Shown: in pieces, positions 1-11,143 of the stretch
How the letters are laid out: each line of letters opens with the position of its first letter
How positions within the stretch are numbered: the stretch's first letter is position 1
Source of the DNA: Tillus elongatus
Taxonomy: Eukaryota; Arthropoda; Insecta; Coleoptera; Cleridae
Length of the DNA stretch: 64,000 nt
Direction: 5' to 3'
Assembly (NCBI GenBank): GCA_964006375.1
Contig: OZ023267.1
Coordinates: forward strand, 34,099,266-34,163,265
Translations under genes and position numbers: made by a program
Notes under the pieces: generated by a model
Seen by the model: only the letters and a program-made list of their open reading frames with translations
What the model was told of the DNA's origin: nothing
Databases searched by the model: none

Positions 1-199
1 GGACGTAAAGCCGACGGTCCCATGTCCATGCGATGTTGGGCACGTTAAAGATCCCTACCCTCCTTACAGAAAGGTAGGGGTTCGGCAAAATTTCCAGGAT
101 AGTGAGGTGAAACTGCTCCCTGGCGTCGGTGATTGGCCATAGTCGCGGAAATAGGCCGACGTTAAAGAAAATAAAAAAGCACACACACACACACACCAC
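1..199. repeat. Dispersed repeat fragment ending in (CA)n
   Basis: GC-richer tract containing the phrase GGGCACGTTAAAGATCCC, a small CCCTACC/GGTAGGG hairpin near 52-79, and a (CA)n tract at about 181-197. It resembles the tail of a dispersed SINE or LINE-like repeat, but no ORF or RNA polymerase III promoter could be supported. The element is cut by the window start. Confidence 0.3.
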
Positions 200-399
200 C
201 AACCCGCTTTTATAGAAGATCTTCGTCAACGGATTGTAGCTGAGTGCACAAGCATAACACCTGATATGCTATAAGATGTTAGAAATAGGTTTCAACAAAA
301 TCTCTATTACTGTATGGAAGGAAATGGGTCACATTTTCAGTACTTGTTAAATTTAACTTTTAACAAATGTTAAAAAAAATCAAATTTATTCATTCATTT
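200..399. other. Unassigned AT-rich DNA
   Basis: No ORF, RNA gene or recognised repeat was seen between the (CA)n tract and the first (TA)n-bearing repeat. Confidence 0.4.
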
Positions 400-531
400 T
401 TAGTGAATTTTTATTTAAAAAAATTAACTAATAGAGAGGTTTCGATGGTGAGACTTTTCAAAAATTTTTTCAAATGAGCGCGAACTAGGACCCCTAGAAC
501 CTATATCCGGGGTCAGTTTCAATTTTTATAT

Positions 532-616
<85 letters not shown>

Positions 617-772
617 TGATAACTCAAAAAATAATTAAGCGCTTTCAATGAAACTCGGCAAGTGCCTTTCTTTGATTAATGGCTTGGATGAGTTCATTAG
701 CCAGGAAAATCGGACGGGGTTTTCCGGAAAAAAAAATTTCTCCGAAAATAACAAAGATGTTTTAATGAAATT

Positions 773-846
<74 letters not shown>

Positions 847-1121
847 CCTTTGGAGAGACCTTACTAAGTACCAAAATTTAACTTTCTCAGTTTATAGATA
901 ATTGAGTTATTCAAATTTTAAATTTTCTTTCAAAAAAATTTTTTTCTCCAAAAATTACAAAGTTATTTTAATGAAATTTGGTGAATATCTTGCCCTAAGA
1001 AAGACCTTACTACATACCAAAATTAAAATTTTCTAAGTTTATAGAAAACTGAGTTATTCAAATTTGAAACATTTAATAAAAATTCACTACCATAACGCAC
1101 TTGCTGCGTCCATTGTTTTAA
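400..1121 (+). repeat. (TA)n-bearing dispersed repeat, subfamily 2, full-length
   Basis: It begins with a hairpin (TAGTGAATTTTT pairing with an imperfect AAAAAATTAACTA) and continues through a block with TCCGGGGTCAGTTTC. A (TA)n tract follows at 535-611, then the phrase TCTGATAACTCAAAAAATAA. It ends in AACGCACTTGCTGCGTCCA at 1101-1119. A second (TA)n tract at 774-845 has grown or inserted inside this copy. The copy at 19860-20595 has the same order on the other strand, which fixes both ends. No protein is encoded; the ORFs here are TA-repeat translations. The design (terminal hairpin, AGTGAATTTT near both ends in inverted orientation, microsatellite near one end) resembles non-autonomous Helitron-like (HINE/DINE) elements, but this is inference. 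Confidence 0.6.
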
Positions 1122-1149
1122 TAATTTGTAATATCTAACATACATTTAA

Positions 1150-1501
1150 AGTATCTTAAATCTTAACTGAAATTTTCGTGACTTTTTCATTGTGACCAAA
1201 ACGATGGGGTTTGAGTTTGTAAAGCCGTTTTTGCTTTAACCGTTGCAGTAAAATCCAACAAATGAGACATCATTGGAAAGGTAATTGTGTACCCTTTGAA
1301 ATAATGTAGACTCGACCCCACTTCCCATTTGAAATTTTAAGGGTGCATTTGTTTCCCGCTAGGGGGTCGAAGGGCTAGGTTGGAAAATATGCTTAAGATG
1401 TGTCCCCCTAAAAATAAAAAATCACGGGTCCGAGGGTTTATTCCCCAAATTCACCAAAAAAAAAAAACCTGGATGCATACTTTTCGTTGGGACAGCCTGT
1501 A
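1150..1501 (-). mobile_element. Terminal fragment of a mariner-like element
   Basis: This stretch matches 54714-55070 in reverse orientation: both share GGATGCATACTTTTC near the end, the GTGGGGTCGAGT-type block and a block about a cerebrally unremarkable AT-rich spacer. It ends at TACAGGCTGTCC (minus-strand reading), the form of a Tc1/mariner terminus. Only the terminal region of about 350 bp is present and no transposase is encoded here. Confidence 0.5.
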
Positions 1502-1958
1502 TAGACCTTCCTGTTATTATATTGAGTAGCAACATCCATGGGTGTATAAACATTTATCTTTAATTTAATGGAAGCAAATTGCCAGTTTTCTTTTAAAAAT
1601 GAATTCAGCAACAATATATACATACTATTTATAAAAGTTGTAATAGCTCCCAATTGAGGACTAATAACGACTATATTATTATTTTAAGTGGCTAATGGCT
1701 ATATAATTTTAGTGATGCTCAGATAATATTTGCGTGACAGAAAACTATATAATATTGCAGGAGTATGGTGGTATTATTGTTACCTAACAGTTTAAAAACA
1801 ATCAATGTTGTCGCATCTTGAGCTCTGAGAAAATAACGAACTCTTTGTTAAGCTTCATCATCATAATAATCACGGACTAAAGGCGATGTCGCCTTTTCTT
1901 GTGGCATGACTCTCATTAGTTGAATCGGGTTTTTCAGTAGTGGTGTTCTTCATCTAAT
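1502..1958. other. Unassigned AT-rich DNA
   Basis: No ORF with family resemblance and no recognised repeat was seen. A short TTCATCATCATAATAAT run lies near 1856. Confidence 0.35.
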
Positions 1959-2216
1959 GGCCAGAAATGCCATATAGAAACCTATAAAAAACGTATGGGT
2001 TTCTATATGGTCGAATATGAGCATTTGAAACAGGAATTCCGCCATAAACCACATAAGAATCATATATCATTTTTCATATAAATATACAGGGATTCATATG
2101 GAAATCCCCATAGAAGCCCATAATTAAATAGGGAAAATATGGTAGCTTATATGGAATTCCGCATAAACTGTCTCATAATAGTATGGAAATATATATAGAA
2201 TATTTCCAAAATTGAA

Positions 2217-3345
2217 CTCCTTAAACAAACTTTTATCATTTAACTATCCTCTCCCTATGATTCTTCTAATCAGGTCATACCTGCAACAGAGGAAGTACCA
2301 GGTCAAACACCTTGGAACCAGATCTAGAACGTACCCAGCCACGGCTGGTCTCCCGCAGGGTTATGCTATCTCCCCTCTGCTGTACAATATATTTGTTGCA
2401 GACATTCCGACAGCCCCCCTAAACGTGACATACGCACTGTACGCAGACGACACTACCATCCTCAGCAGCTCTACTCAGCCGAGGATAATAACCGAACGAC
2501 TTCAGACCGCCGTAGTCAAGCTGCAATCATGGTATAGGAAATCCCTTCTAGCCATAAACCCCGATAAATGTTCAGCTGTCCTATTTTCCAAGAGGAGACA
2601 CACACCTCACGAACACGTTTCATTAGACAACCATCTAATCCCCTGGCAAGATTCCGCCAAATACCTCGGAGTTTTCCTCGACAAACACTTAACATGGCGC
2701 CCCCATGTCGATCACGCTCGAAAGAAAGCCTCGATGTTCATCTCGAAGCTGTTCCCACTTCTAAATAGAAATTCCAAAATGTCCATGAACAATAAGTTGC
2801 TCATGTACTAAGTCATTATCCGGCCAGCCTTGACCTATGCATCACCTGCATGGGCCACCGCGGCCGCAACACATATCAAGACGCTACAAATCATCCAAAA
2901 CAAAATTTTGAGAATGGTAACCGGAGCGCCATGGTTTGTCCGAAACAGTCAGATTCACTCTGATCTGGAAATGCCTTCGATACTTGAGTTTATAACTCAA
3001 CTATCCACAACCCAGTTCGCAAAACCCGCTTCTCACCCAAATGCTCTTCTCCGTAGTGCCACCGACTACGACGAGCAACTTCCACACAAGCATAAGTGTC
3101 CAAAGCTTATACTTCCCGCTAAGGCCCCCGCAGCAAAAACAAAATAAAAACATTCATACGCTAAAAAGTCATTGTGTGTAATTCTTTCCGACGGAGGTAT
3201 GGACTAAGGTCTGGTACTACCAGGGAGGGGGTTTTAGTGAGTACAACAGTATCACAGTACCTCGATATCCCACGGAACCTACGGGGCCGTGAATGGGGTC
3301 TGCATGAGCATTTCCCCCTCCTGCATCCAACAACAAAAAATCAAT
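2217..3345 (+). pseudogene. Jockey-like non-LTR element, 3' fragment (RT)
   Basis: 5'-truncated copy of the element at 31496-34885, very similar along its whole length. It encodes the second half of the reverse transcriptase. GLPQGYAISP stands where the longer copy has GLPQGSAISP, followed by YADDTTIL (motif C, both aspartates kept) and the thumb region. A TAA at 2809-2811 replaces the Tyr-Lys junction of the longer copy and interrupts the frame; reading resumes to 3147. The conserved 3' UTR (3148-3335, with GAATGGGGTCTGCATGAGCA) ends in an A-rich tail near 3335-3345. It starts mid-gene, just after RT motif A, as expected for incomplete target-primed reverse transcription. Non-functional. Confidence 0.85.
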
Positions 3346-3900
3346 GTCTATTATCTATATAGTTGTATACATTAGGGTCAAGAATTCTAGGCAGTCAATA
3401 TATGTGATTAGTGATTAAATCAGTGGAAATCAAATATGAAAGTCTCAAGCGAAAAGAAACGATACAAATTTTGAGGTTAAGGTTTAAATTGAATTCAAAT
3501 ATTTTGTTAATGATAAATTTACATCGCAAAAGACTTAGACAGATTGATTCGGGTGGTCGAAATCTGAAAGAAAATGTTACTTTGATTTATATTTTCCTTT
3601 TCGTTAAAACGAACTAGACCCGATAAATGGAGTTCCTTGGTACGCAAAGCAGCAATGAAAATAATACCAATCAAACTTGTGAGTTCTGCTGATCTAAAAC
3701 ATGTTAACGACATTTCTTACACACGTTAATTAGACCACAGGTTGTTTGTTTTTAATAGTTTATTTTTAATAGTTAAACGGGATAATTATTGTGGATAAAT
3801 TAAATTATTTTGTACCCAGCTCCCACCAAACTTCGAAAGCACAAACACATAAACAAAAAACGTTGATTGTTGAACAGTTGACAATGACTCTGGACAAATG
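3346..3900. other. Unassigned AT-rich DNA between two non-LTR fragments
   Basis: AT-rich, with only short ORFs of no recognisable family. It may be remnant sequence of the element that the flanking retrotransposons hit. Confidence 0.35.
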
Positions 3901-3904
3901 TTCA

Positions 3905-6270
3905 CCAATATAGATCACGTAACAGTTAAGCTTTTGTGGTTCTGATTGCTTCTTTGACATATATCAGTCACCGCGCCCCTTGGTCGCTCAGAACACGGCA
4001 TGGTCACTGCTTCCTGCGCAATGCAACCCGAGGTCACACAGTCATCACACCCACGTATCGTTTGGCACTACAACGCCGCAAACTGGGACGAAATGCGGGA
4101 TTACTTTTCCTCATTTCCATGGGCGTCTGTCTGCTTCTCTCATCCTGACCCCTCTGATATCTCACAAAACGTCACCGAAATTATCCAAGCTGCCATGGAA
4201 TTATTTATCCCACGTACACAGAAAACCTCTTCAGCCACTCAAAAGCCCTGGTTCTCTAAATCCTGTGACAAGGCCAGACTTGAAAAGGTCAAAGCTCACA
4301 AAACGCTTCTACACAATCCCAGTCAAGAAAATCGTCAAGCATTTAACGACGCAAGAAACCGCTATGTCCACATTCTTTCTGAGGCAAAAAACTCGTTTAA
4401 TAACCACATCAAAAGTCCTCTTAAGCTCCAACGGCAGCAAACCCTTCTGGACTCTTGCTAAATCTATTGGGAATAATTTCTGCAAAAGCACGTTCCCACC
4501 TCTTGTCTCAGGGGATGAAATTGTTTCTACCGCCCTGGGCAAGGCTGAACTTTTTGCTTCGTTGTTCGCCGGCAATTCTACTCTCAACCCACCTCCAAAT
4601 GTTCAACCACCAACAGTCCCCAATGTCGCGCATAAAATGACGGATATCATTTTCAAAACTAAAAAGGTACGAAAGATGCTCTCTTCTCTTAATACCAGGA
4701 AAGTCTCTGGCCTTGACGAGATCCCAGCAATTGTTCTCAAAAAATGCGCACCAGAGCTTGCTCCTGTCCTGACTCGTCTGTTTCAGATATCTTATAATAA
4801 AGGCATATTCCCTAGTAACTGGAAGACTACTCGAGTATAACCCGTCCCCAAGAAAGGATCCAAAGCGCTTCCTAGCAACCTCATGCCTATTTCTCTCCTT
4901 TCAGTAGTCTCTAAAGTGATGAAAAAGTATATAAACACCGAATTACTAAAATTTCTTGAAAAACACAGTCTAATCCACGACAGGCAGTATGGATTCCGTC
5001 AGCGCAGATCGACTGCCGACCTCCTTTCCTTTGTCACCCATTCTTGGAACAAGTCTAGGGAACAACACGGTGAATCCCAGATTGTTGCTCTAGACATATC
5101 CAAAGCATTCGACCAGGTCTGGCACGCAGCGCTGCTTAATAAACTTCCAGCGTATGGCCTACCCCCAAAACTTTGTACCTGGACAGCAAATTTCCTCTCC
5201 AACAGGAGCATATCTGTTGTTGTGGATGGCGATTCCTCTAAACTGTATCCAATTAATGCAGGAGTTCCTCAAGGTTCAGCTTTAGCCCCTACTTTGTTTC
5301 TTCTCCACATCAATGACCTCCTCTCTAGCACATCCAACCCAATTCACAGCTACGCGGACGACAGCACTCTCCATTCAAATATACAATATTCTAAGCCTGT
5401 CTCTTTAGCCCAATTAGATGAGGATCGCAGACTCATGGAGGGTTCTGTCTCCGTGGATCTCCAAAAAATATTAGACTGGGGAAGTCGAAATCTTGTGCAA
5501 TTCAACCCCACCAAAACTAAGTCTTGCTTTCTTTCTCACAAGAGATACACCAGACCCAGACCCATCACAATGAACAACCAAGTTATTCAAAGTAATGAGT
5601 CCTTTTCTCTTGTTGGCATTTCTGTGGATCTAAATCTTAATTGGCACCAACATGTCACATCAATTGCAGAAGCGGCTGCTAAGAAATTAGGTTTCCTCTT
5701 CCGGGCTCGCAAATACTTTTCACCAGCTAATCTCTATACCTTATATACTTCACAAATAAGGCCAAACCTCGAATACTGCTCCCACATCTGGGGTGCCGCT
5801 GTCGCTTCTACACTCGCTATCCTAGACTCCATTCAAAGGAGAGCTATACGTCTCATCGGTGACCCTACCTTCACCCAAAGGCTGCCATCCCTTGCCTACC
5901 GACGTGCTGTTGGTGACTTCTCTCTCTCTCTTTTATAGATATCTGCACGAGCACTGCTCAGAGGAGCTTTCCTCCATAGTTCCCCCACCTGCTGCCCCCA
6001 ACAGATCTACCAGGGGAACAGAGCGACTGCACCCTTTTACTGTCCAGGTCACCGGACTTAGAACAGCTTGTTATGCCCGCTCTTTTGTCCCGAGGACTTC
6101 CAAGTTGTGGAATTCCTTGCCGGCACATGTTTTTCCTTCTCCTCCGAACCTCCAAACCTTCAAGTCCAGAATTAACAAGCTGCCTCTTTCCTCCTTGTCA
6201 ACACCCACGGTACGATAGTATTTAGGCTGAAAGCCCTCGTGGTGTGTTGTGGAAATTAAATTTAAAAAAT
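3905..6270 (+). pseudogene. Jockey/CR1-like non-LTR element, ORF2 from endonuclease end to 3' UTR
   Basis: It starts inside the last part of an APE-type endonuclease (a degraded PLGRSEHGMVTA, matching the usual SDH motif region) and runs through the linker with the WHYNAANWDEMRDYF block. The linker frame shifts near 4410-4440. The RT follows with all catalytic motifs intact: FRQRRSTADL, VALDISKAFDQVWH (motif A), GVPQGSALAPTLF and YADDSTLH. A frame change in the CT repeat at about 5918-5934 breaks the C-terminus, which continues in another frame to 6218 with YRYLHEHCSEEL. The 3' UTR ends in an A-rich stretch near 6255-6270. A TAA at 4838-4840 also interrupts the reading frame. 5'-truncated and broken, so not autonomous. 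A second fragment of this family lies at 10635-10970. Confidence 0.85.
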
Positions 6271-6520
6271 CGTCATCTTATACGGATTTCCGTGACACAT
6301 TCAATTATTTCATCAAATGATCCTTATATAAACCAAAAAATGCCGCATAGACTACTTTATGGATTTCTATGTGGTATTCCTAGAAAGAGAATACCGTACA
6401 CATCCACATATAATTCACAGCCCTGCAACATACATTCCCCATTAACCTTATATAGACTAATCAAACCACATGGGTTTCCTTATACATTTTAATAGTATTT
6501 CTATAAGTCATTTCTGGCGG

Positions 6521-7440
6521 GCCACCCTTTCTCTAAGTATAACCCTCTTTGAAATAATATTTTTTAGAACTTTATCATATTTCAAAATATGACCAACAAA
6601 TGCTGCCTTTCTCCTCTGAATTTGTTCTAGCAGGTATCTTTATTCTGGCGTAGGTACATACCGCATGGGACTGAGCCATCAAATGTGGGGACCTTAATTC
6701 TTACGACTGGGCTATGTTCGAGTCTGATATTTCCCTTGGCTAAGGTATCTCACCTCCTTTCTAGTGATTGCATTTCTGTTTAACTTCTTGTATACTCATC
6801 AGCTTGTCATGTACATCGCTTGTTCTTGCAGAATGTTCTTGCGGAATGTTCTTCGTCTCTTCATAGCCTTTTCTGGCTTCGTAATATCTTTTTCTGGCTT
6901 CTTCATCCCTTTTTCTGGCTTCTTCAACTCTTTTTGGCTCCTTTACATTTTTCTGGCTCCTTCATCTCCTTTTCTCATTTCTTCATTTGATTCCTCGTAT
7001 ATTTTTCTGATTTCTTCTTTGGCTTATTCGTCTCTTTTTCTGGCTTCTTCGCCTCTTTCTCTGGCCTTTTCATCTCATCTCATTTTTTCTTTGGCATCTT
7101 TGTTTCTTTTTTAGATTTGTCTCGTGCTAATTTAGCTTCTTCTCGTGTTAATTTAGTTTCTTCGTCCATTTTAAAATAATTTCCAATAGCTGGGTATCCA
7201 TATTGGCTGTTGCACTACGTGTCTTAGGCGCATAGACGTACTTAAAGCTGGTACACAGTTTATTCTGTTTCAAAAACACACCCAGTGATGAATTACTGCT
7301 GACACTGATCTTCCAGATATTTCTACGTTGTTCGACGAATATTCTGGAAAATATTTCCGCTAACAGCTTGAAAATCCCACTTCTGACATCAGTTGTTACG
7401 TTCTTTGGGGTTCTGGATCTGTTTGACCAACAAAACACAG
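6521..7440 (-). pseudogene. Decayed Lys/Glu-rich coding sequence of unknown family
   Basis: On the minus strand 7438-7148 is open (96 codons, with MDTQLLEIILKWTKKLN near its end). The following 300 bp read as imperfect KKPEKE-type repeats, built from a plus-strand TTTTTCTGGCTTCTTC unit and broken by several stops. This may be the charged coiled-coil tail of a transposon-encoded protein. The family is not recognised, and the plus-strand ORF at 6764-7114 is only its shadow. Confidence 0.3.
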
Positions 7441-7533
7441 CTTTTCAAACTACTAATTTATTATAATCAACTATTTTCCAACACCACTATCACCTAAAAT
7501 ATTTATCTCTATTACTAAATGTCCATATAACTA

Positions 7534-7800
7534 CCCAGACAGCACAGACACATTCTGAGATTATACCAGGAATGTTTCGAAAGAATATTGAAACATCCCC
7601 AGAACATTTTCACCAGGTACAATATATATTCATAGAACATTCTATGAACATGATAATGGGACAGATTCTGTCATACTAATAAGGTTCTTAGAATGTTATT
7701 TATAATATTCTTAGGAGCTCCCAGTATCTTCTGAAAATGTTCCATGAACATTCAATGAATCTTCTCAAAATGTTCATACATATACTCATGCGAACATTGC
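7534..7800. repeat. Dispersed repeat beginning CCCAGACAGCACAGACAC
   Basis: About 200 bp here match 61277-61455 closely, including CCCAGACAGCACAGACAC at the left end and repeated GAACATTCT motifs. At the second locus the sequence is the left end of a discrete 1.67-kb element with inverted ends. Here only the left end was recognised. Confidence 0.5.
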
Positions 7801-7807
7801 GTTTTTA

Positions 7808-8060
7808 AAAAATATATACAGCGTGTTTCGCATAAGAAACGACAGAGAGCGGGGGCATGTAGGGGAACCTATAATTTGGTGATTTAACGCAACTTATCCG
7901 TACACTGCGGCTGCAGTGCTATCGGGGCAGCAAAGCCGCGGACGAGCCGTGAGGGAGAAAAAAAAGGTGCATCCCTGAGAAGTTATAGGCCTTCAAAGTG
8001 GGGTTTTAAATTTCGATATCAATATCTCAGTAATACTTCAACTTATAAAAACTAAATTTG
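7808..8060. repeat. Dispersed repeat with CAGCGTGTTTCGCATAAG end
   Basis: TACAGCGTGTTTCGCATAAG has the form of a Tc1/mariner-type terminus. A GC-richer block around 7910-7960 (GGGGCAGCAAAGCCGCGGAC) recurs in reverse orientation at about 51090-51165. No transposase was seen. Confidence 0.35.
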
Positions 8061-8069
8061 GTACACGTT

Positions 8070-8280
8070 CTGGGTCCCACAGGGATCTGCGCTGGGCCCT
8101 GTATTGTTTTTTCTTTATATAAATGACTTACCGTCTTTCATTAAAGCTTCAGTTACAATGTATGTGGATGACAAGTAAATACTTTTGTATTCACGTAACC
8201 AATCTTCACTAAATTTTAAGACTAATGATGCCATGGAAAATTTAGATACATGGTTTTGTGGTAATAGATTACAGTGACCG
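8070..8280 (+). pseudogene. Non-LTR reverse transcriptase fragment
   Basis: The plus-strand translation gives VPQGSALGPVLFFLYINDLP, then MYVDD followed by a stop. These are RT motifs B and C of a Jockey/CR1-type non-LTR element, with about 70 codons recognisable before decay. It may belong to the same relic as the 3' end at 9640-9891. Confidence 0.6.
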
Positions 8281-9639
8281 CTCGTGAGTTAAAAAATTGG
8301 GAGCACAACTATAAAAGACAGGTTATGGGAAATCCGTACGCGGCCAACTTCAAGGTCATTTACTTTATCTGATAAATTTTATTTCAAAAATAATTTTTAA
8401 AAAACTTGCTTAAGATACAAACGAAACAAATATTTATTCCTTTCGGGACACCCACATAAACTGGTCATACACGTTTATATTCAAATATATAATAAATTGT
8501 CTCATTTTTCCTGCAGTCGATTATTCAATATCCAAGGCTAGGGTAGGTCTGCCAAGTGTTTTTATAGCTATTTTATCCTGATAATTTCTAAAATAGGTCT
8601 ATATTCTAAAATAAAGGACACTGATGAATTCATTTTAAAATAGATTATATGCCACACGTTATTAAAATGAAATGGACAGACGCATAATGGCACAAAAGAT
8701 TGGCATGACAATCGAATTGTTATAAAAGTAGTACACATCCAAAATGTGCGCCGCGGCCAGATAAAAGTAGCGGGATATGCATCAACGGCCACTGGTTTAT
8801 CGCGTATACTACCGTATATAGTTCTCGCTACAGTGACGAAGTCATTTTACACATGTCCTGGCGGTGAAAGTAAGTATTGGCTACTTCGTCTTGTCGGGTG
8901 CGGAGCTTCAGAATTTAATATTGGCAGCACGGACCCCAGAAACATTTAAGTATCTAATTCTAACTTTGTTAAATTATTATTTTAACAAACTTATTGTATT
9001 GCTAAGGGAATTTAAGTGGGGGGCACGTGCTCTTGTGCTCTCCTGGTGCCAACCGCCACTTAAATTGTTTCTGAATTTCCATAAAACGAGTTATATGTGC
9101 TTCACACTGTACAAATCACAGTCTTCTATGATCACGTCATAATAGTCCAAAATATCGCAATCCAGAAAAGAGACAGTTAAGTTTTTGTGAATCCATTTCT
9201 CAGAGACACTGAAGTTGAGTACACGTTGTGATGAACTAACACCTAGAATAAATGTGTCTATATTCAAAACTCACACCCAGTCTCAATTTGTCAGGAATAA
9301 AATGTGTGTATTTTTCAGAATTTGAGTCTCTTCTCAATTATGGTCTCTTTTGGGGGTCATCTTCCATGGTTCGGTCACATATTTATGCCGTAAAAAAGAA
9401 TGATAAGATGCCTGGCGGGTGCTTACTTCTGGCATTCATGCAGAGATCAATTAAAAATTTTGAGGATACTTACTATATATAACATATATCTTAGCAACTG
9501 TGACTTATATCCATGGTAAGAGAAATTTTTTGGACTGTTATCGACATAATACTAGACCAAAAAGTAAAATAATACTATCACAACATCGCCTGGAATTGGT
9601 TCCAAATGGCCCATAATGCGTGGGTATAAAAATGTACAA
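8281..9639. other. Unassigned DNA
   Basis: Several short ORFs (for example 8746-8949 and 9252-9482) show no family resemblance and overlap shadows on the other strand. Nothing supportable was found. Confidence 0.35.
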
Positions 9640-9891
9640 TCACTTACCACGATGAGTTGAAGATGTTAAAACGGGGTACATTTAAGAGAAAACTGAAACA
9701 GTATTTACACAATATGCCTTTTTACTCTACAAGATTTTTTTGATTTGGAATTGTTAATGATTTCAAATTAATTTAATTATTTTGTTTATTTGTTTTTCCT
9801 TTTCTGTGACTATGCAAATATCCATGATTATATTTTGTATACATTGATCACAGCAATAAATTATTATTATTATTATTATCACCTTCATTAC
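9640..9891 (+). mobile_element. 3' end of a non-LTR retrotransposon
   Basis: The translation GTFKRKLKQYLHNMPFYS followed by a stop is the usual RT C-terminus of CR1/Jockey-like elements. It is followed by AT-rich 3' UTR and the tail CAATAAA(TTA)n at 9863-9889. The TTA tail marks the 3' terminus. It lies just downstream of the UGT stop codon and on the opposite strand. Confidence 0.55.
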
Positions 9892-9943
9892 TTCAAATGA
9901 TAATAGGTACGTATAAATAGGCAAATAAATAATAATAATATGT

Positions 9944-10226
9944 TTAACTTGACTTTACTTTATATTTTACATTGTTAAATAACAAATTGCAGATTAATTT
10001 TGATACGGCAGCACAAATGTAAATTAAAATTATAATAATTGTTGTTACAAATAGTAAAATATCAACTAAATAATACTGATACCATAGCAGATCTGCTCCT
10101 GCACTTCTTAAATGTTGCGCACCTTGATATTTTATTACGTATTCAATCCAGTATATAGCAGTGTCCAAAGGGTGATTCTGTCTGTCTTTGAATATTTCTG
10201 ATATTCTTTTAGCATTGTTTTTGTAC
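9944..10226 (-). CDS. UDP-glycosyltransferase, exon 6 (C-terminal, membrane anchor)
   Basis: Last coding exon. The acceptor is TTGTTTTTCAG followed by GTACAAAAAC, and its first base completes a Lys codon from exon 5. It encodes the region after the sugar-donor domain (FKDRQNHPLDTAIYWIEYVI, with the conserved DRQ..PL..A.YWIEYV pattern of animal UGTs). A hydrophobic stretch (YYLVDILLFVTTIIIILIYI) serves as the single C-terminal transmembrane anchor, followed by a short basic cytosolic tail ending KVKSS. The stop is TAA at 9944-9946. A possible AATAAA signal on the minus strand lies at 9790-9785. In family members the anchor holds the enzyme in the ER membrane with the catalytic part in the lumen. 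Confidence 0.9.
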
Positions 10227-10634
10227 CTGAAAAACAAGGTATTGACATATCAATCCTTAAAATACACAGTTTTAATGCCAAAATGCAAAACACTAGAACC
10301 AGTTATACCTTTTAAGTTTCTAAATTTTGCAAATATCGAACACCCCCATCATAAAAGGCTTTACCCATACAAATGTTCTGTATCAATCGAGGGTAATTAG
10401 TTACAAATGTGCACATTGTTAAACTTTTTTATTTTAAAATAAGTTTTAACGATTTTTCTTCTGGGTTTAATTCATTTTTCAGAGAAAGAAAATATTTCTA
10501 AGACTAATTGAGTATATTATGTTTTTTTTCTCAATAGAAAACCTGTATATTATAAAATAACTAAACAATAAAATAACAGTAATAATGCAGACTCTATACA
10601 ATGAAAATATCGACATACATCGATGTTCAGTGTT

Positions 10635-10970
10635 GCTTTGTATCTGATAAGAGATACACCAGCCCTAGACCCATCACAATAAACAACGAAGTTATTTAAA
10701 GTAATGAGTCCTTTTCACTTGTTGGCATTTCTGTGGATCGAAATCTCAATTGGCACCAACATGTCACATCAATTGCAGAAGCGGCTGCTAAGAAATTAGG
10801 TTTCCTCTTCCAGGCTCGCAAATACTTTTCACCAGCTAATCTCTATACCTTATATACTTCACAAATAAGGCCAAACCTCGAATACTGTTCCTACATCTGG
10901 GGTGCCGCTGACGCTTCTACACTCGCTATCCTGGACTCCATTCAAAAGAGAGCTATATTTTCTTTGTCTC
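10635..10970 (+). pseudogene. Fragment of the Jockey/CR1-like element seen at 3905-6270
   Basis: Close match to about 5540-5855: RYTRP-like start, then RNLNWHQHVTSIAEAAAKKL and NLYTLYTSQIRPNLEYC. It covers only the RT thumb segment. A stop at about 10697 (TAA where the other copy has CAA) and truncation at both sides show that it is dead. It lies in UGT intron 5. Confidence 0.8.
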
Positions 10971-11143
10971 ACATTAAAAAAACTAAATAATGCACACACC
11001 CTTCATTGGGTTACAAAAGTCAAACGAATATGGTGGGTATATAAAGTACAGTGTTAAATCAAACAGGTTGGGATTAACAAACAAAAAATAACCATTAAAA
11101 AAACTAACTAAACGTTATCACACGCACACGCGAAACCCACACT

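Larger units (their letters stand above)
1959..6520. mobile_element. Small inverted-repeat element split by two non-LTR insertions
   Basis: The left end reads CCAGAAATGCCATATAGAAA (1961-1980). The reverse complement of the right end reads CCAGAAATGACTTATAGAAA (ending near 6516). The flanking arms (about 1960-2216 and 6271-6516) are both rich in TATGG/CCATA motifs and resemble one ~500-bp MITE-like element. Between them lie about 4 kb of non-LTR sequence. No target duplication was clear. Probably a non-autonomous DNA element that received retrotransposon insertions. Confidence 0.4.

Noticed and set aside
6764..7114. 116-codon plus-strand ORF rich in Phe/Ser/Leu
   Set aside because: It is the shadow of the Lys/Glu-rich minus-strand repeat.
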